A stretch of DNA of 35,743 nucleotides from DATCLA01 sp036564195 (GTDB lineage: Bacteria > Bacillota > UBA4882 > UBA8346), in assembly GCA_036564195.1 (NCBI GenBank), contig DATCLA010000174.1:1-35743 (forward strand). The letters run 5' to 3'. The position numbers and the translations under genes are program-made. The notes below the pieces were generated by a model. The model saw only the letters and a list, made by a program, of their open reading frames with translations. It was not told the origin of the DNA and ran no database searches. Position 1 is the stretch's first letter. Each line of letters starts with the position of its first letter. Positions 1-7,855 of the stretch are shown here, piece after piece.

Positions 1-855
1 AGGCAGTACTGTACCGGTTAACGGGTCGATAATCTCAAAGTAAAGATGGTCTGACCAGTAGTGCATCCCCCGGTGAAACTTACAGTCAATTCCGATCCCC
101 GGCCCGTAAATTTCAGTTAAGCCGTAGATATCAAAACTTTCAATACCCAATTCCTGTTCAATGCGGGAGCGCATCTTATCGCCCCAGCGTTCCGAACCGA
201 TAATTCCGGTTTTAAGATGGATCTCCTTCCGCAAGTGGCGCTTTTGAATCTCCTCCGCTAATAACAGTGCATAGGAAGAAGTGCTGCAAAGGACGGTAGC
301 TTTCAAATCAACCATCAGCTGCAATTGTTTTTCGGTATTGCCGGGACCGGTCGGAATCGCCATTGCGCCCAACCGCTCTACTCCGGCCTGAAAGCCAATT
401 CCGGCGGTCCATAACCCGTATCCGGGAGTAATTTGCACCCGGTCCTCCGGTGTAACTCCGGCATAAGCATAACAGCGGGCAAACATTACCGACCAATTGT
501 AAACATCCTGCCGGGTATAAGGGATAATTACCGGTTTGCCGGTAGTCCCGGAAGATGAATGGATTCGAACTATTTCCCGATCGGGTACCGCCTGGATTCC
601 TAAAGGATATGCCTGCCGCAACTCTTCTTTAGTGGTAAACGGTAATCGTCCGATATCAGCAACTCCACCGAAAGAAACCACCTCAAAACCACATTCACTA
701 AATTTCTTTTGGTAGAACGGACTGTTTTTAGATACTCTTTCCAGTAAATCACGAAACTTTCGTTCTAAATATTCCTGGGACTCCGCTGGCCGCATCCGAA
801 GATATTCCACATTATGTAAGTCGTGTAATTCCGGTAAAACTGCCTTATTAATCAA
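1..855 (-). CDS. paaK: Phenylacetate-CoA ligase, 3' part missing (window edge)
   Basis: Adenylate-forming enzyme that joins phenylacetate or related aryl acetates to CoA; it can also run backwards to make ATP from aryl-acetyl-CoA. I translated 285 codons by hand without a stop. The AMP-binding P-loop reads SSSGTTGKP at about residues 100-108, and a YGLTEIYGPG motif lies further on. The frame runs off the left edge, so about a third of the usual ~430 residues is missing. Start: TTG at 855, 9 nt after an AGGAGG site; a second in-frame TTG at 861 is only 3 nt from that site and less likely. It lies downstream of iorA-iorB on the same strand, a common pairing in aryl-keto-acid fermentation, so its substrate is probably phenylacetate or indoleacetate (inference). 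Confidence 0.93.
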   Translation of the reverse strand, partial: MINKAVLPELHDLHNVEYLRMRPAESQEYLERKFRDLLERVSKNSPFYQKKFSECGFEVVSFGGVADIGRLPFTTKEELRQAYPLGIQAVPDREIVRIHSSSGTTGKPVIIPYTRQDVYNWSVMFARCYAYAGVTPEDRVQITPGYGLWTAGIGFQAGVERLGAMAIPTGPGNTEKQLQLMVDLKATVLCSTSSYALLLAEEIQKRHLRKEIHLKTGIIGSERWGDKMRSRIEQELGIESFDIYGLTEIYGPGIGIDCKFHRGMHYWSDHLYFEIIDPLTGTVLP

Positions 856-873
856 TCTCAACTGCCTCCTCTC

Positions 874-895
874 ACCGGTAAACATGTTTACCGGT
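874..895. promoter_or_regulatory. 22-bp perfect palindrome before paaK ribosome site
   Basis: ACCGGTAAACA is followed directly by its exact inverse complement. As RNA from the minus strand it can form a 9-bp stem with a CATG loop, ending 2-3 nt before the GAGGAGG of paaK. As DNA it is a fully symmetric site of a length typical for a dimeric repressor. No T-run follows, so it is not a standard terminator. It lies in the 88-nt gap between iorB and paaK. Role unknown: operator or translational hairpin. Confidence 0.55.
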
Positions 896-949
896 CTCAA
901 ACTAAACTCAACCAAACTAATTAGAAATTTGCGCTCCAAGGTAAATTAT

Positions 950-1540
950 TCAGTTTTGCATAACTTCGCTCCCCAAGCGAAAAGCACGTTCGTTCACCTC
1001 CCGTAACCGTTTAGGAAGCATTTGCAACAACACCTCCAGAATCGTCTCCTGTGGCATTGGTAACGTCTGACTCGCCGCTACCATTCCCAGCATCACAGTA
1101 TTGACAGTTTTAAAATTACCGGCTGTTCTCGCCAGTTCAAAAGCATCTACAAATTTAGTGGCCACGGGTAACGCTGCTAAATAAGTTCGCACCGCCGCCG
1201 CTGAATAAGCCAAGCCCTGCAAGGTTACAGTTACCGGAACAATCGGATGAAGATTGACAATAATTTTCCCGGAAGGCTTCAGCAGCGGGTAAGCACGTTG
1301 GGTTTCACCCGGTTCCAATCCCAGCAGGATGTCGGCACTCTGGTGAGGAATAACCGGTCCCAAGTCAGCTGCACCAATCCGGACATGGCTTTGGACGGTA
1401 CCTCCCCGTTGCGCCATACCAATAGTTTCACTGGTCCGAGCCGGAAGACCGCAGTTTAACGCCGCCTGGGCCAACACCCGGGAAGCCAGTACCGTTCCTT
1501 GTCCTCCGACTCCGGCAATTACAAGATCGACCCGGTTCAT
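950..1540 (-). CDS. iorB: Indolepyruvate:ferredoxin oxidoreductase, beta subunit
   Basis: Gamma/beta-type subunit of the 2-keto-acid:ferredoxin oxidoreductase family, about 196 residues, close to the usual IorB size. The N-terminus VDLVIAGVGGQGTVLASRVL and the segment ETIGMAQRGGTVQSHVRIG are the hallmark glycine-rich motifs of the POR gamma-type domain. It works with IorA to oxidise indolepyruvate and other aryl pyruvates to the aryl-acetyl-CoA, reducing ferredoxin. Start: ATG at 1540 is 8 nt after a GGAGGTG site and overlaps the iorA stop as TGATG; a GTG one codon upstream (1543) is also possible. The overlap implies translational coupling with iorA. Confidence 0.95.
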   Translation of the reverse strand: MNRVDLVIAGVGGQGTVLASRVLAQAALNCGLPARTSETIGMAQRGGTVQSHVRIGAADLGPVIPHQSADILLGLEPGETQRAYPLLKPSGKIIVNLHPIVPVTVTLQGLAYSAAAVRTYLAALPVATKFVDAFELARTAGNFKTVNTVMLGMVAASQTLPMPQETILEVLLQMLPKRLREVNERAFRLGSEVMQN

Positions 1541-3339
1541 CACGATTTCACCTCCCTGATGGCCTTAACCGGGCAGATTTGACTACATAAGCCACAACCG
1601 AAACAGGAGACGGTAATCTGTGGCTTTTCCGCAACGGTAAAGGCCGGACAACCCAGTTCCCGAACACAGCGCCGGCAATTGGTACATTTCGAAGGGTCGA
1701 TGGTAAAGCGGCGCTGTGCTTTGGTTTGAGCTACACAGGGAGCCTTCATGATCACTGCGGCCACCCCCGGTTGTTCCAAGGCTTTTTTAACTGCCGCTTC
1801 CGCCTGCTTAAGGTCTAACGGGTTAACCACTTCCACCAGAGGCACGCCGCAGGCCCGCAACAATGCGGCAGCATCAATCGGAGTAGTCGCTTCACCGCAG
1901 GCAGTTTTGCCCATCCCGGGATGAGGCTGATGTCCGGTCATCGCAGTAGTATTGTTATCGAGTAAGATTATTTTGATGGGATGCCGGTTAAAGACCGCAT
2001 TGATGACTCCGGTGATCCCGCTGTGAAAGAAGGTCGAATCACCGATGAATGCAAACACCGGACGTTCCGGTTCAATTTTTGCTAATCCTTGAGCAACCGT
2101 TAAACCAGCGCCCATGCAGAGACAGGTGTCAACCATTTCCAACGGAGCGGCATTTCCCAAGGTATAACAGCCAATATCTCCGGTATAGACAGCATTTAAA
2201 CCCCGGGTCGCCTGCTTAACCGCATAAAACGAAGCACGGTGGGGACAACCGGCGCAAAACACCGGTGCCCGGGCCGGTAATTCAGGAGCAGTAATATCTG
2301 TGGTTGCTACCGGTATTGCCGGGGTAAGATCCACTTCCAATAATTTAGCGATGGCCTGCTTTAACAGATCCACGCTATATTCGCCGGCATAAGGAAGTTC
2401 GCCACTGATTTTACCGGCAATCCGGCCTTGAAAACCGGTTTGGCCGGCATAATAACGCAATCCTTCCTCTACTACCGGATCTAATTCTTCGCAGACAATC
2501 ACCTGGTCGACTTGGGAAAGAAACTCTTGCAGTTTAGTTACAGGTAAAGGATGGGCATTCCCCACTTTAAGGATGGTCGGGTCAATTCCCACTCCGGCGG
2601 CAGCCTCTTTCGCATAAAGATAAGCAACACCACTGGCGGCAATCCCAAAACGGCCGCCTTTTTCAATCCGGTTCCAAGGATTTCGGGAAAATTCCGTTGC
2701 CAAATTGCGGTGTTGCTCCTCCAACCACTGGTGCCTTTGATAGGAAAGCCGTGGAAAAATAACCCAACGGGGATCCTTTTTAAAACCACCGGGTTGCCAG
2801 GTTAACGGCTCGCTAAACTCAATCCCGGCAGTAGCATGACAAACCCGGGTGGTTGGTCGTAGCAGGACCGGTATCCCGTAACGGTGGGAGAGTTCAAAGG
2901 CAGCTTTAGTCATCTCCAAGGCTTCTTCAGGAGTAGCCGGATCGAATAGCGGCAATTTGGCAAACTTGGCGAACAACCGGGTATCCTGTTCGGTTTGGGA
3001 GGAATGGGGCCCCGGGTCATCAGCAACTACAACTACCATAGCACCCTTGACTCCGATATAGGCCAAACTCATCAAGGGATCACTGGCCACATTCAATCCA
3101 ACCTGTTTCATGGCTACTAAACTCCGGGCACCGGCGTAAGCGGCACCGGCAGCAATTTCTAAGGCTACTTTTTCATTTACTGACCATTCTACATAATAAT
3201 TAAAATACCCCGACCATTTAGCCAGGGTTCCAACTATTTCCGAAGATGGTGTCCCGGGATAAGCAGTTGCCAAATTCAGGCCTGCTTCAATTGCCCCCCG
3301 GGCAATTGCCTCGTTCCCCATCAAAAGCTGTTTCGTCAA
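1540..3339 (-). CDS. iorA: Indolepyruvate:ferredoxin oxidoreductase, alpha subunit
   Basis: Thiamine-diphosphate and iron-sulfur subunit, 599 residues, the normal IorA length. The first ~200 residues are the pyruvate-binding domain (LLMGNEAIARGAIEAG, AYPGTPSSEI). Residues ~350-530 are the TPP domain with CAGCPHR, GDIGCYTLG and GDSTFFHSG. The C-terminus carries two 4Fe-4S clusters (CTNCRRCVRELGCP and CFGCGLCSQICP). It is an oxygen-sensitive cytoplasmic enzyme and points to anaerobic amino-acid fermentation. Start is TTG at 3339 behind a GGGGTGA-like site. It overlaps iorB by 3 nt. The 139-nt upstream gap contains a tandem 11-mer repeat and is the likely place for its promoter. Confidence 0.97.
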   Translation of the reverse strand: MTKQLLMGNEAIARGAIEAGLNLATAYPGTPSSEIVGTLAKWSGYFNYYVEWSVNEKVALEIAAGAAYAGARSLVAMKQVGLNVASDPLMSLAYIGVKGAMVVVVADDPGPHSSQTEQDTRLFAKFAKLPLFDPATPEEALEMTKAAFELSHRYGIPVLLRPTTRVCHATAGIEFSEPLTWQPGGFKKDPRWVIFPRLSYQRHQWLEEQHRNLATEFSRNPWNRIEKGGRFGIAASGVAYLYAKEAAAGVGIDPTILKVGNAHPLPVTKLQEFLSQVDQVIVCEELDPVVEEGLRYYAGQTGFQGRIAGKISGELPYAGEYSVDLLKQAIAKLLEVDLTPAIPVATTDITAPELPARAPVFCAGCPHRASFYAVKQATRGLNAVYTGDIGCYTLGNAAPLEMVDTCLCMGAGLTVAQGLAKIEPERPVFAFIGDSTFFHSGITGVINAVFNRHPIKIILLDNNTTAMTGHQPHPGMGKTACGEATTPIDAAALLRACGVPLVEVVNPLDLKQAEAAVKKALEQPGVAAVIMKAPCVAQTKAQRRFTIDPSKCTNCRRCVRELGCPAFTVAEKPQITVSCFGCGLCSQICPVKAIREVKS

Positions 3340-3365
3340 TACAGGTCACCCCATTATGCAATTCA

Positions 3366-3387
3366 TCACCAGTCAACCACCAGTCAA
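3366..3387. repeat. Tandem 11-mer repeat upstream of iorA
   Basis: On the minus strand the unit TTGACTGGTGG is followed at once by TTGACTGGTGA (10 of 11 bases identical). It lies about 27-48 nt before the iorA start. Each copy begins with a -35-like TTGACT, but no -10 box sits at 17 nt from either. An 11-bp period is one helical turn, so two side-by-side binding sites for a regulator are possible (inference). Confidence 0.5.
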
Positions 3388-3478
3388 TTTTGTTTTATAT
3401 TCGTGAAGCGATTTCAAAATCCTGTTTTTGCGATTAAATTTAAACTGTAGTTTTGACTACAAACATTCAGCCCAATAG

Positions 3479-4528
3479 TTAATCCAGTTTATCCCAGGTC
3501 AGAATCTCCCCGGCGTTAATTCGGACTTTAGCTTTTCTGCCTAACACCTTATATAGATCCCGGGGTGGAATTCCCGTACCAGGACGTTTCAGCATCAGCA
3601 TCGCTTCGGTTATTAAGGTTTGCGGTTCAATAGTCTCCTTTGCCACAATACTACGGCGGCCAAACTTTCTAAATTCCAGCTCCGCGACGGTGGGAACTTT
3701 CTGTTCCACGCCTAAGATCAGTTCAACCTGACGAATCTCTTTCACCATCCGAGCCATTTCATAGGGGTCGAGGGAATAACGATGATCCGGTCCGGGAAGT
3801 TCTTTATTCAGGGTAAAATGTTTCTCCACAATACAGCCGCCTAAAGCCACCGCAACTGTGGCGGCTTCAATTCCGGTGGTATGATCGGAAAAACCTACCG
3901 GAACATCAAATTCCCGTTCCAAGGTTTGCATCGCCCGAAGATTCAACCCTTCGAGCGGTGCCGGAAAATTACTGACGCAATGTAACAATGCCAATTCTGG
4001 GCAGCCATGCTCCATTAGTAACGCCACTGCATGGTGGACTTCTTCTAAGGTGGACATACCAGTCGATAGGATCACCGGTAGCTTTTGTTTTGCTACGTAA
4101 CGCAAAAATGAGTCGGCGGTCAAGTCGCCGGAACCGATCTTAATTGCCGGGACTCCCAGTGTTACCAAAAAGTCGACACTGGCCTCGTCGAACGGCGTTG
4201 ACAGAAAATCAATCTTCAATTTTTTACAAAGCTGTGCAACTTTGATTAATACTTTATCAGACAATGCAAATTGCGCGGCATATTCAGCTTCCGCTGTACC
4301 ATCGTGGCAGAAATTTTCAAGGCAATGGGAGGAATGTCTCTCTTTAGAATGTAATTTATAAGGATCAGGTTTAGAAAACTTAATCGCATCGGCCCCGGCT
4401 TTGGCGGCTTCTTTCACTAGTTCGACTGCTAAGGCCTCTTTGCCGTTATGGTTAACCCCAATTTCGGCAATAACATAACAAGGTTGTTGGTGCGAGATTA
4501 ACCTGCTGCCAATTTGGAATTTTTTCAT
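3479..4528 (-). CDS. neuB: NeuB-family sialic-acid-type synthase
   Basis: Condenses phosphoenolpyruvate with an N-acetyl amino sugar to make a nonulosonic acid. 349 residues, the usual size. The TIM-barrel part holds YVIAEIGVNHNG (residues ~18-29), DAIKFSKPDP, FLSTPFDE, KIGSGDLT, ILSTGMSTL, VGFSDHTTG and VEKHFTL. The last ~60 residues form an antifreeze-like/SAF domain (RRSIVAKETI through RINAGEIL). Whether the sugar is N-acetylneuraminate, legionaminate or pseudaminate (NeuB, LegI, PseI/SpsE) cannot be told here. No CMP-transferase or epimerase gene is adjacent, so it looks like an orphan. ATG start behind GGGAGGT, spacing 12. 139 nt separate it from iorA, with no clear terminator. Confidence 0.9.
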   Translation of the reverse strand: MKKFQIGSRLISHQQPCYVIAEIGVNHNGKEALAVELVKEAAKAGADAIKFSKPDPYKLHSKERHSSHCLENFCHDGTAEAEYAAQFALSDKVLIKVAQLCKKLKIDFLSTPFDEASVDFLVTLGVPAIKIGSGDLTADSFLRYVAKQKLPVILSTGMSTLEEVHHAVALLMEHGCPELALLHCVSNFPAPLEGLNLRAMQTLEREFDVPVGFSDHTTGIEAATVAVALGGCIVEKHFTLNKELPGPDHRYSLDPYEMARMVKEIRQVELILGVEQKVPTVAELEFRKFGRRSIVAKETIEPQTLITEAMLMLKRPGTGIPPRDLYKVLGRKAKVRINAGEILTWDKLD

Positions 4529-4575
4529 AGTTATAGTTACCTCCCAACGTGGGGTTAAAATGAATCGAAGCCTTA

Positions 4576-4604
4576 ATTATATTTATAAATGAATTCAACT
4601 AAAA
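4576..4604 (-). promoter_or_regulatory. Candidate neuB promoter
   Basis: On the minus strand a perfect -10 TATAAT (4576-4581) lies 17 nt from TTTTAG (4599-4604), a poor -35. It is about 48 nt upstream of the neuB ATG in an AT-rich divergent gap (4529-4792). The same gap must also hold the promoter of the plus-strand HD gene, for which I see no good match. Confidence 0.35.
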
Positions 4605-4792
4605 GCGGTAACTAAAATGATCGCGGTTATTTAACCAAACATCTTATCCAATTACCTTTCTTCTCTTTTTTTTCATCATTTCCTGCCTAATTTGGTAGAA
4701 AAATTAATATTTGTAGCATCTGCTAAAAATAGTACATAAAAAAACCAGTAATTACATTATTTGGTAATTTACCTAAAAGGAGTGGGTACTTC

Positions 4793-5392
4793 ATGTTAAA
4801 TCCCGGAAGATTTGAAAAACAGCTTCGGTTTTTAGTGGAAATTGATCAAGTCAAACAAGTTCTACGCAACACAATCCTAATGGATGCCTCCCGCCGTGAA
4901 AATGACGCTGAACATACTTGGCATATGGCTGTCTGTGCGTTGCTTTTTAAAGAATATGCTAATGAACCCAATCTGGACCTGTTAAAGGTGGTTAAAATGA
5001 TTCTCCTGCACGACTTGGTGGAAATTGACGCCGGTGATACCTTCGCCTATGATGCGGCGGGTTCCTCCACTCAGACTGCCCGTGAACAGCAGGCTGCTGC
5101 CAGAATCTTTGGTTTGTTGCCCGAGGATCAAAAAAATGAGTTTAAAGCATTGTGGGAAGAATTCGAAGCAGCGCAAACCCCTGAATCACAATACGCCCAC
5201 GCCATTGATACATTTATGCCAATCTTGCACAATTACCAAACCCAAGGATTGCAATGGCGCAGGTTCAAGGTTACTAGTGACCAGGTGCGTCAGCGTAACC
5301 AGGTTAAAATCAAAAAAGGCTCAAAAGTTTTAGCGGAATATATTGAAACCTTACTTAAAGATGCTGTTGAAAAGGGTTATCTCCAGCGGTAA
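4793..5392 (+). CDS. HD-domain phosphohydrolase (YfbR/HDDC2-like)
   Basis: 199-residue metal-dependent phosphohydrolase of the HD superfamily. Visible ligands: H41/H44 in NDAEHTWHMA, H73-D74 in LLHDLVEIDAGD with E77, and a late Asp in HAIDTFMP. The HDLVEIDAGDTFAYD signature matches the YfbR/HDDC2 group, known as nucleoside 5'-monophosphatases, so a role in nucleotide pool clean-up is likely but not proven. ATG start 10 nt after AGGAGTG. It stands alone on the plus strand, divergent from neuB and convergent with groEL. The groEL terminator hairpin lies about 70 nt past its stop and may serve both. Confidence 0.85.
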   Translation: MLNPGRFEKQLRFLVEIDQVKQVLRNTILMDASRRENDAEHTWHMAVCALLFKEYANEPNLDLLKVVKMILLHDLVEIDAGDTFAYDAAGSSTQTAREQQAAARIFGLLPEDQKNEFKALWEEFEAAQTPESQYAHAIDTFMPILHNYQTQGLQWRRFKVTSDQVRQRNQVKIKKGSKVLAEYIETLLKDAVEKGYLQR

Positions 5393-5460
5393 ACAATAAT
5401 CGGCAACTTCCCCGGAAAGTCGGTTTCTTTTGCTGTCGCTCCTGCCGACACAGATGTAAA

Positions 5461-5480
5461 AACCCGGCTCGTGCCGGGTT
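5461..5480 (-). terminator. Terminator of groES-groEL
   Basis: AACCCGGC and GCCGGGTT form an 8-bp perfect stem with a 4-nt loop. In the minus direction it starts 7 nt after the groEL TAA and runs into a short T-tract (GGGTTTTTAC). The stem is symmetric and could also stop the plus-strand HD gene, though the T-run is poorer on that side. Confidence 0.85.
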
Positions 5481-5487
5481 GATTTGC

Positions 5488-7125
5488 TTACATATCCATT
5501 CCGCCCATCCCGCCGGGCATACCGCCGGGCATTGGAGGCATTGGTTTTTCCTTCTCGGGAATCTCTGCGATCAGACTTTCGGTAGTCAATAACATCGCTG
5601 CGATACTGGCTGCGTTTTGCAATGCGCTGCGGGTAACCTTGGCCGGGTCAACGATACCGGAGTCAACCATATTAACATATTCTCCGGTTAACGCATTAAA
5701 GCCTTTGCCAAATTTCAGGCTGCTGACTTTCTCAACAATTACCGAACCTTCCATCCCGGCATTGTTCGCAATCTGCCGTAACGGCTCGGCTAAAGCTTTA
5801 CGTACTACGGAAATACCGGTGGCAGCATCACCGCTTTCGCCTAATTTATCTAGCACCGGAGCTATTTGTAACAAAGTAACTCCACCGCCGGGAACAACTC
5901 CTTCCTCAACTGCAGCGCGGGTTGCCGACAAGGCATCCTCGATCCGATGTTTCTTCTCTTTCATCTCGGTTTCGGTAGCAGCTCCTACTTGAATTACGGC
6001 AACACCGCCGGAAAGTTTCGCCAGACGTTCCTGCAATTTTTCCCGATCGTAATCAGAGGTAGTCTCTTCGATTTGTATTTTAATCTGGCCAATCCGGTTC
6101 TTGATCTCCTGGGCGGAACCGCGCCCGTCCACAATGGTAGTTTCTTCTTTGGTAATCTTGACTTGACGAGCCTGGCCCAGCATCTCAATAGTGGCATTCT
6201 CCAGCGTCATTCCGACCTTTTCCGAAATTACCTGGCCACCGGTAACAATCGCAATATCCTGTAACATCGCCTCACGCCGGTCACCAAAGCCCGGAGCTTT
6301 TACAGCAACTACATTAAGCACTCCACGGAGTTTGTTCACCACCAGAGTTGCTAAGGCTTCACCCTCAACATCCTCGGCAATAACCACCAAGGGCTTACCT
6401 CTTTGAATAATCTTTTCTAAAATTGGAAGCAAATCTTTAATTAAGGAAATCTTTTTATCGGTCAATAGGATATAGGGATCTTCTAAAACCGCTTCCATCC
6501 GTTCAGAATCAGTAATCATATACGGGGATACATAACCACGGTCGAATTGCATCCCTTCCACCACTTCAAGGTTGGTACCCATGGTTTGGGATTCTTCAAC
6601 CGTAATGACACCATCTTTGCCCACTTTTTCCATAGCTTCCGCAATCAACTTGCCGATTTCTTCATCGCCGGCGGAATTTGAAGCTACATTGGTAATGTCT
6701 TCTTTACTGTTTACCGGCTGACTGACTTTTTTAATTTCGTCAACGACAACCTGAACCGCCTTTTCAATTCCTTTTTTAAGCACCATGGGATTAGCTCCGG
6801 CAGCCACGTTTTTCAAACCTTCACGCACCATTGCCTGAGCCAACAAAGTAGCAGTAGTGGTACCGTCACCGGCAATATCATTGGTCTTGGTGGCAACTTC
6901 TTTTGCTAACTGCGCTCCCATATTCTCAAAGGGATCAGACAGCTCGATCTCTTTAGCAATGGTAACGCCATCGTTAGTGATAGTAGGAGAACCATATTTC
7001 TTTTCTAATACTACATTGCGTCCTTTGGGACCTAAGGTTACTTTTACGGCATCCGCCAGTGTATTTACACCGCGTTCCAAGGCATGACGGGCGTTTTCAC
7101 CAAAAATAATTTGTTTACCGGCCAT
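5488..7125 (-). CDS. groEL: Chaperonin GroEL (60 kDa)
   Basis: 545 residues, full length. Signatures: AGKQIIFGENAR at the N-terminus, VTLGPKGRNVVLEKKYGSP, the ATP-binding AGDGTTTATLLAQAM (residues ~85-99), the hinge and apical segments, AAVEEGVVPGGG (~residue 405), and a Gly-Met-rich tail ending GGMGGMDM. It forms the double-ring folding chamber with GroES. ATG start 8 nt after AGGTGAG. It lies 29 nt after groES and shares the HrcA-controlled CIRCE promoter. Nothing in the sequence is unusual; only one copy is seen in the window. Confidence 0.99.
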   Translation of the reverse strand: MAGKQIIFGENARHALERGVNTLADAVKVTLGPKGRNVVLEKKYGSPTITNDGVTIAKEIELSDPFENMGAQLAKEVATKTNDIAGDGTTTATLLAQAMVREGLKNVAAGANPMVLKKGIEKAVQVVVDEIKKVSQPVNSKEDITNVASNSAGDEEIGKLIAEAMEKVGKDGVITVEESQTMGTNLEVVEGMQFDRGYVSPYMITDSERMEAVLEDPYILLTDKKISLIKDLLPILEKIIQRGKPLVVIAEDVEGEALATLVVNKLRGVLNVVAVKAPGFGDRREAMLQDIAIVTGGQVISEKVGMTLENATIEMLGQARQVKITKEETTIVDGRGSAQEIKNRIGQIKIQIEETTSDYDREKLQERLAKLSGGVAVIQVGAATETEMKEKKHRIEDALSATRAAVEEGVVPGGGVTLLQIAPVLDKLGESGDAATGISVVRKALAEPLRQIANNAGMEGSVIVEKVSSLKFGKGFNALTGEYVNMVDSGIVDPAKVTRSALQNAASIAAMLLTTESLIAEIPEKEKPMPPMPGGMPGGMGGMDM

Positions 7126-7154
7126 TCGACAATCTCACCTTCCCTTATCAAAGA

Positions 7155-7442
7155 TTAATCAACCACTGCCAGAATGTCACTCTCTTTTAATACCATATAT
7201 TCTTCGCCATCTAATTTGACTTCAGTTCCGGCATATTTGGCAAATAAGACTTTATCACCGACTTTAACCTCTACCGCAATTCTTTGACCATTTTCCAACA
7301 GTTTTCCGGAACCTACGGCTAAAACTTCACCCATTTGTGGTTTTTCTTTAGCGGTTTCCGGAAGTACGATCCCACTTTTAGTAGTTACTTCACTTTCCAC
7401 AACTTTAATTACGATTCTTTCACCTAATGGCTTAATGTTCAT
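7155..7442 (-). CDS. groES: Co-chaperonin GroES (10 kDa)
   Basis: 95 residues starting MNIKPLGERIVIKV, the standard length. Other family segments: SGIVLPETAKEKPQMGEVLAVG, VGDKVLFAKYAGTEVKLDG and EYMVLKESDILAVV. It caps the GroEL chamber. Start chosen at ATG 7442, 6 nt after AGGAGGG. A longer reading from 7481 would run back through the CIRCE operator and is rejected. First gene of groES-groEL. Confidence 0.98.
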   Translation of the reverse strand: MNIKPLGERIVIKVVESEVTTKSGIVLPETAKEKPQMGEVLAVGSGKLLENGQRIAVEVKVGDKVLFAKYAGTEVKLDGEEYMVLKESDILAVVD

Positions 7443-7474
7443 AATTTCCCTCCTCTCCAAACCGGCTAACCTTA

Positions 7475-7501
7475 TTAGCACTCATTAAAAATGAGTGCTA
7501 A
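7475..7501. promoter_or_regulatory. CIRCE operator (HrcA site)
   Basis: Exact match to the CIRCE consensus TTAGCACTC-N9-GAGTGCTAA; the spacer is 9 nt. It lies 33 nt upstream of the groES start and directly after the -10 box, so it covers the transcription start. HrcA repressor binding here would give heat-shock control of groESL. hrcA itself is not in the window. Confidence 0.97.
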
Positions 7502-7506
7502 TATTG

Positions 7507-7535
7507 ATTTTATATAACTCAGATTGGATTCGCAA
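7507..7535 (-). promoter_or_regulatory. groES promoter (sigma-70 type)
   Basis: Minus-strand TTGCGA (7530-7535) and TAAAAT (7507-7512) are separated by exactly 17 nt. The predicted start falls at about 7500, inside the CIRCE element, the classic arrangement for HrcA repression. Confidence 0.75.
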
Positions 7536-7855
7536 GAATCCAGAAATACGATTCTTGATTATTGTATGGAAATATAACCAGTTTATGCATGCTAACTTAA
7601 AATATCTCCACAATAAACAATATTTTTACTCAATAATCATCTCTACCAACTTTGGCAGTTTACAACCAGTAAGCTTTAACAGAATATGTGGAGTTTAACT
7701 CGGATTAGCCTGTAAAAATATGGTCCCCACTTACCACAAGACAACTATTTTCCAATCGCAAATTTACATGTTTTAGTGCACTTTCAGTAAAAATAAAATC
7801 AACCGGGTGACGGTATTCAAAACTCCAGCTACGCTAATTACAGTGAGGACTGCCT
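7536..7855. other. Intergenic region between groES promoter and DNA ligase gene
   Basis: About 320 nt of AT-rich DNA with no convincing gene. An open frame across 7495-7698 overlaps CIRCE, lacks a ribosome site and has a low-complexity product, so I do not call it. A weak plus-strand promoter candidate for the ligase gene is TTTTAG (7771-7776), 17 nt, TAAAAT (7794-7799). Confidence 0.4.

Noticed and set aside
5404..5450. A second terminator for the HD gene (ACTTCC/GGAAAGT with a T-rich tail)
   Set aside because: The stem has a bulge and a 2-nt loop; the nearby 8-bp hairpin at 5461-5480 explains termination better.
5639..7087. Several long plus-strand open frames opposite groEL
   Set aside because: They mirror the codon bias of a certain gene on the other strand, have no ribosome sites, and give Ser/Pro/Thr-rich products without any family motif.
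7443..7481. N-terminal extension of GroES to 7481
   Set aside because: It would run into the CIRCE operator and the transcription start; the standard MNIKPLGERI start has a good ribosome site.
7495..7698. 67-codon plus-strand frame in the groES upstream region
   Set aside because: Overlaps the CIRCE/promoter unit, lacks a ribosome site, and its product has no recognisable feature.
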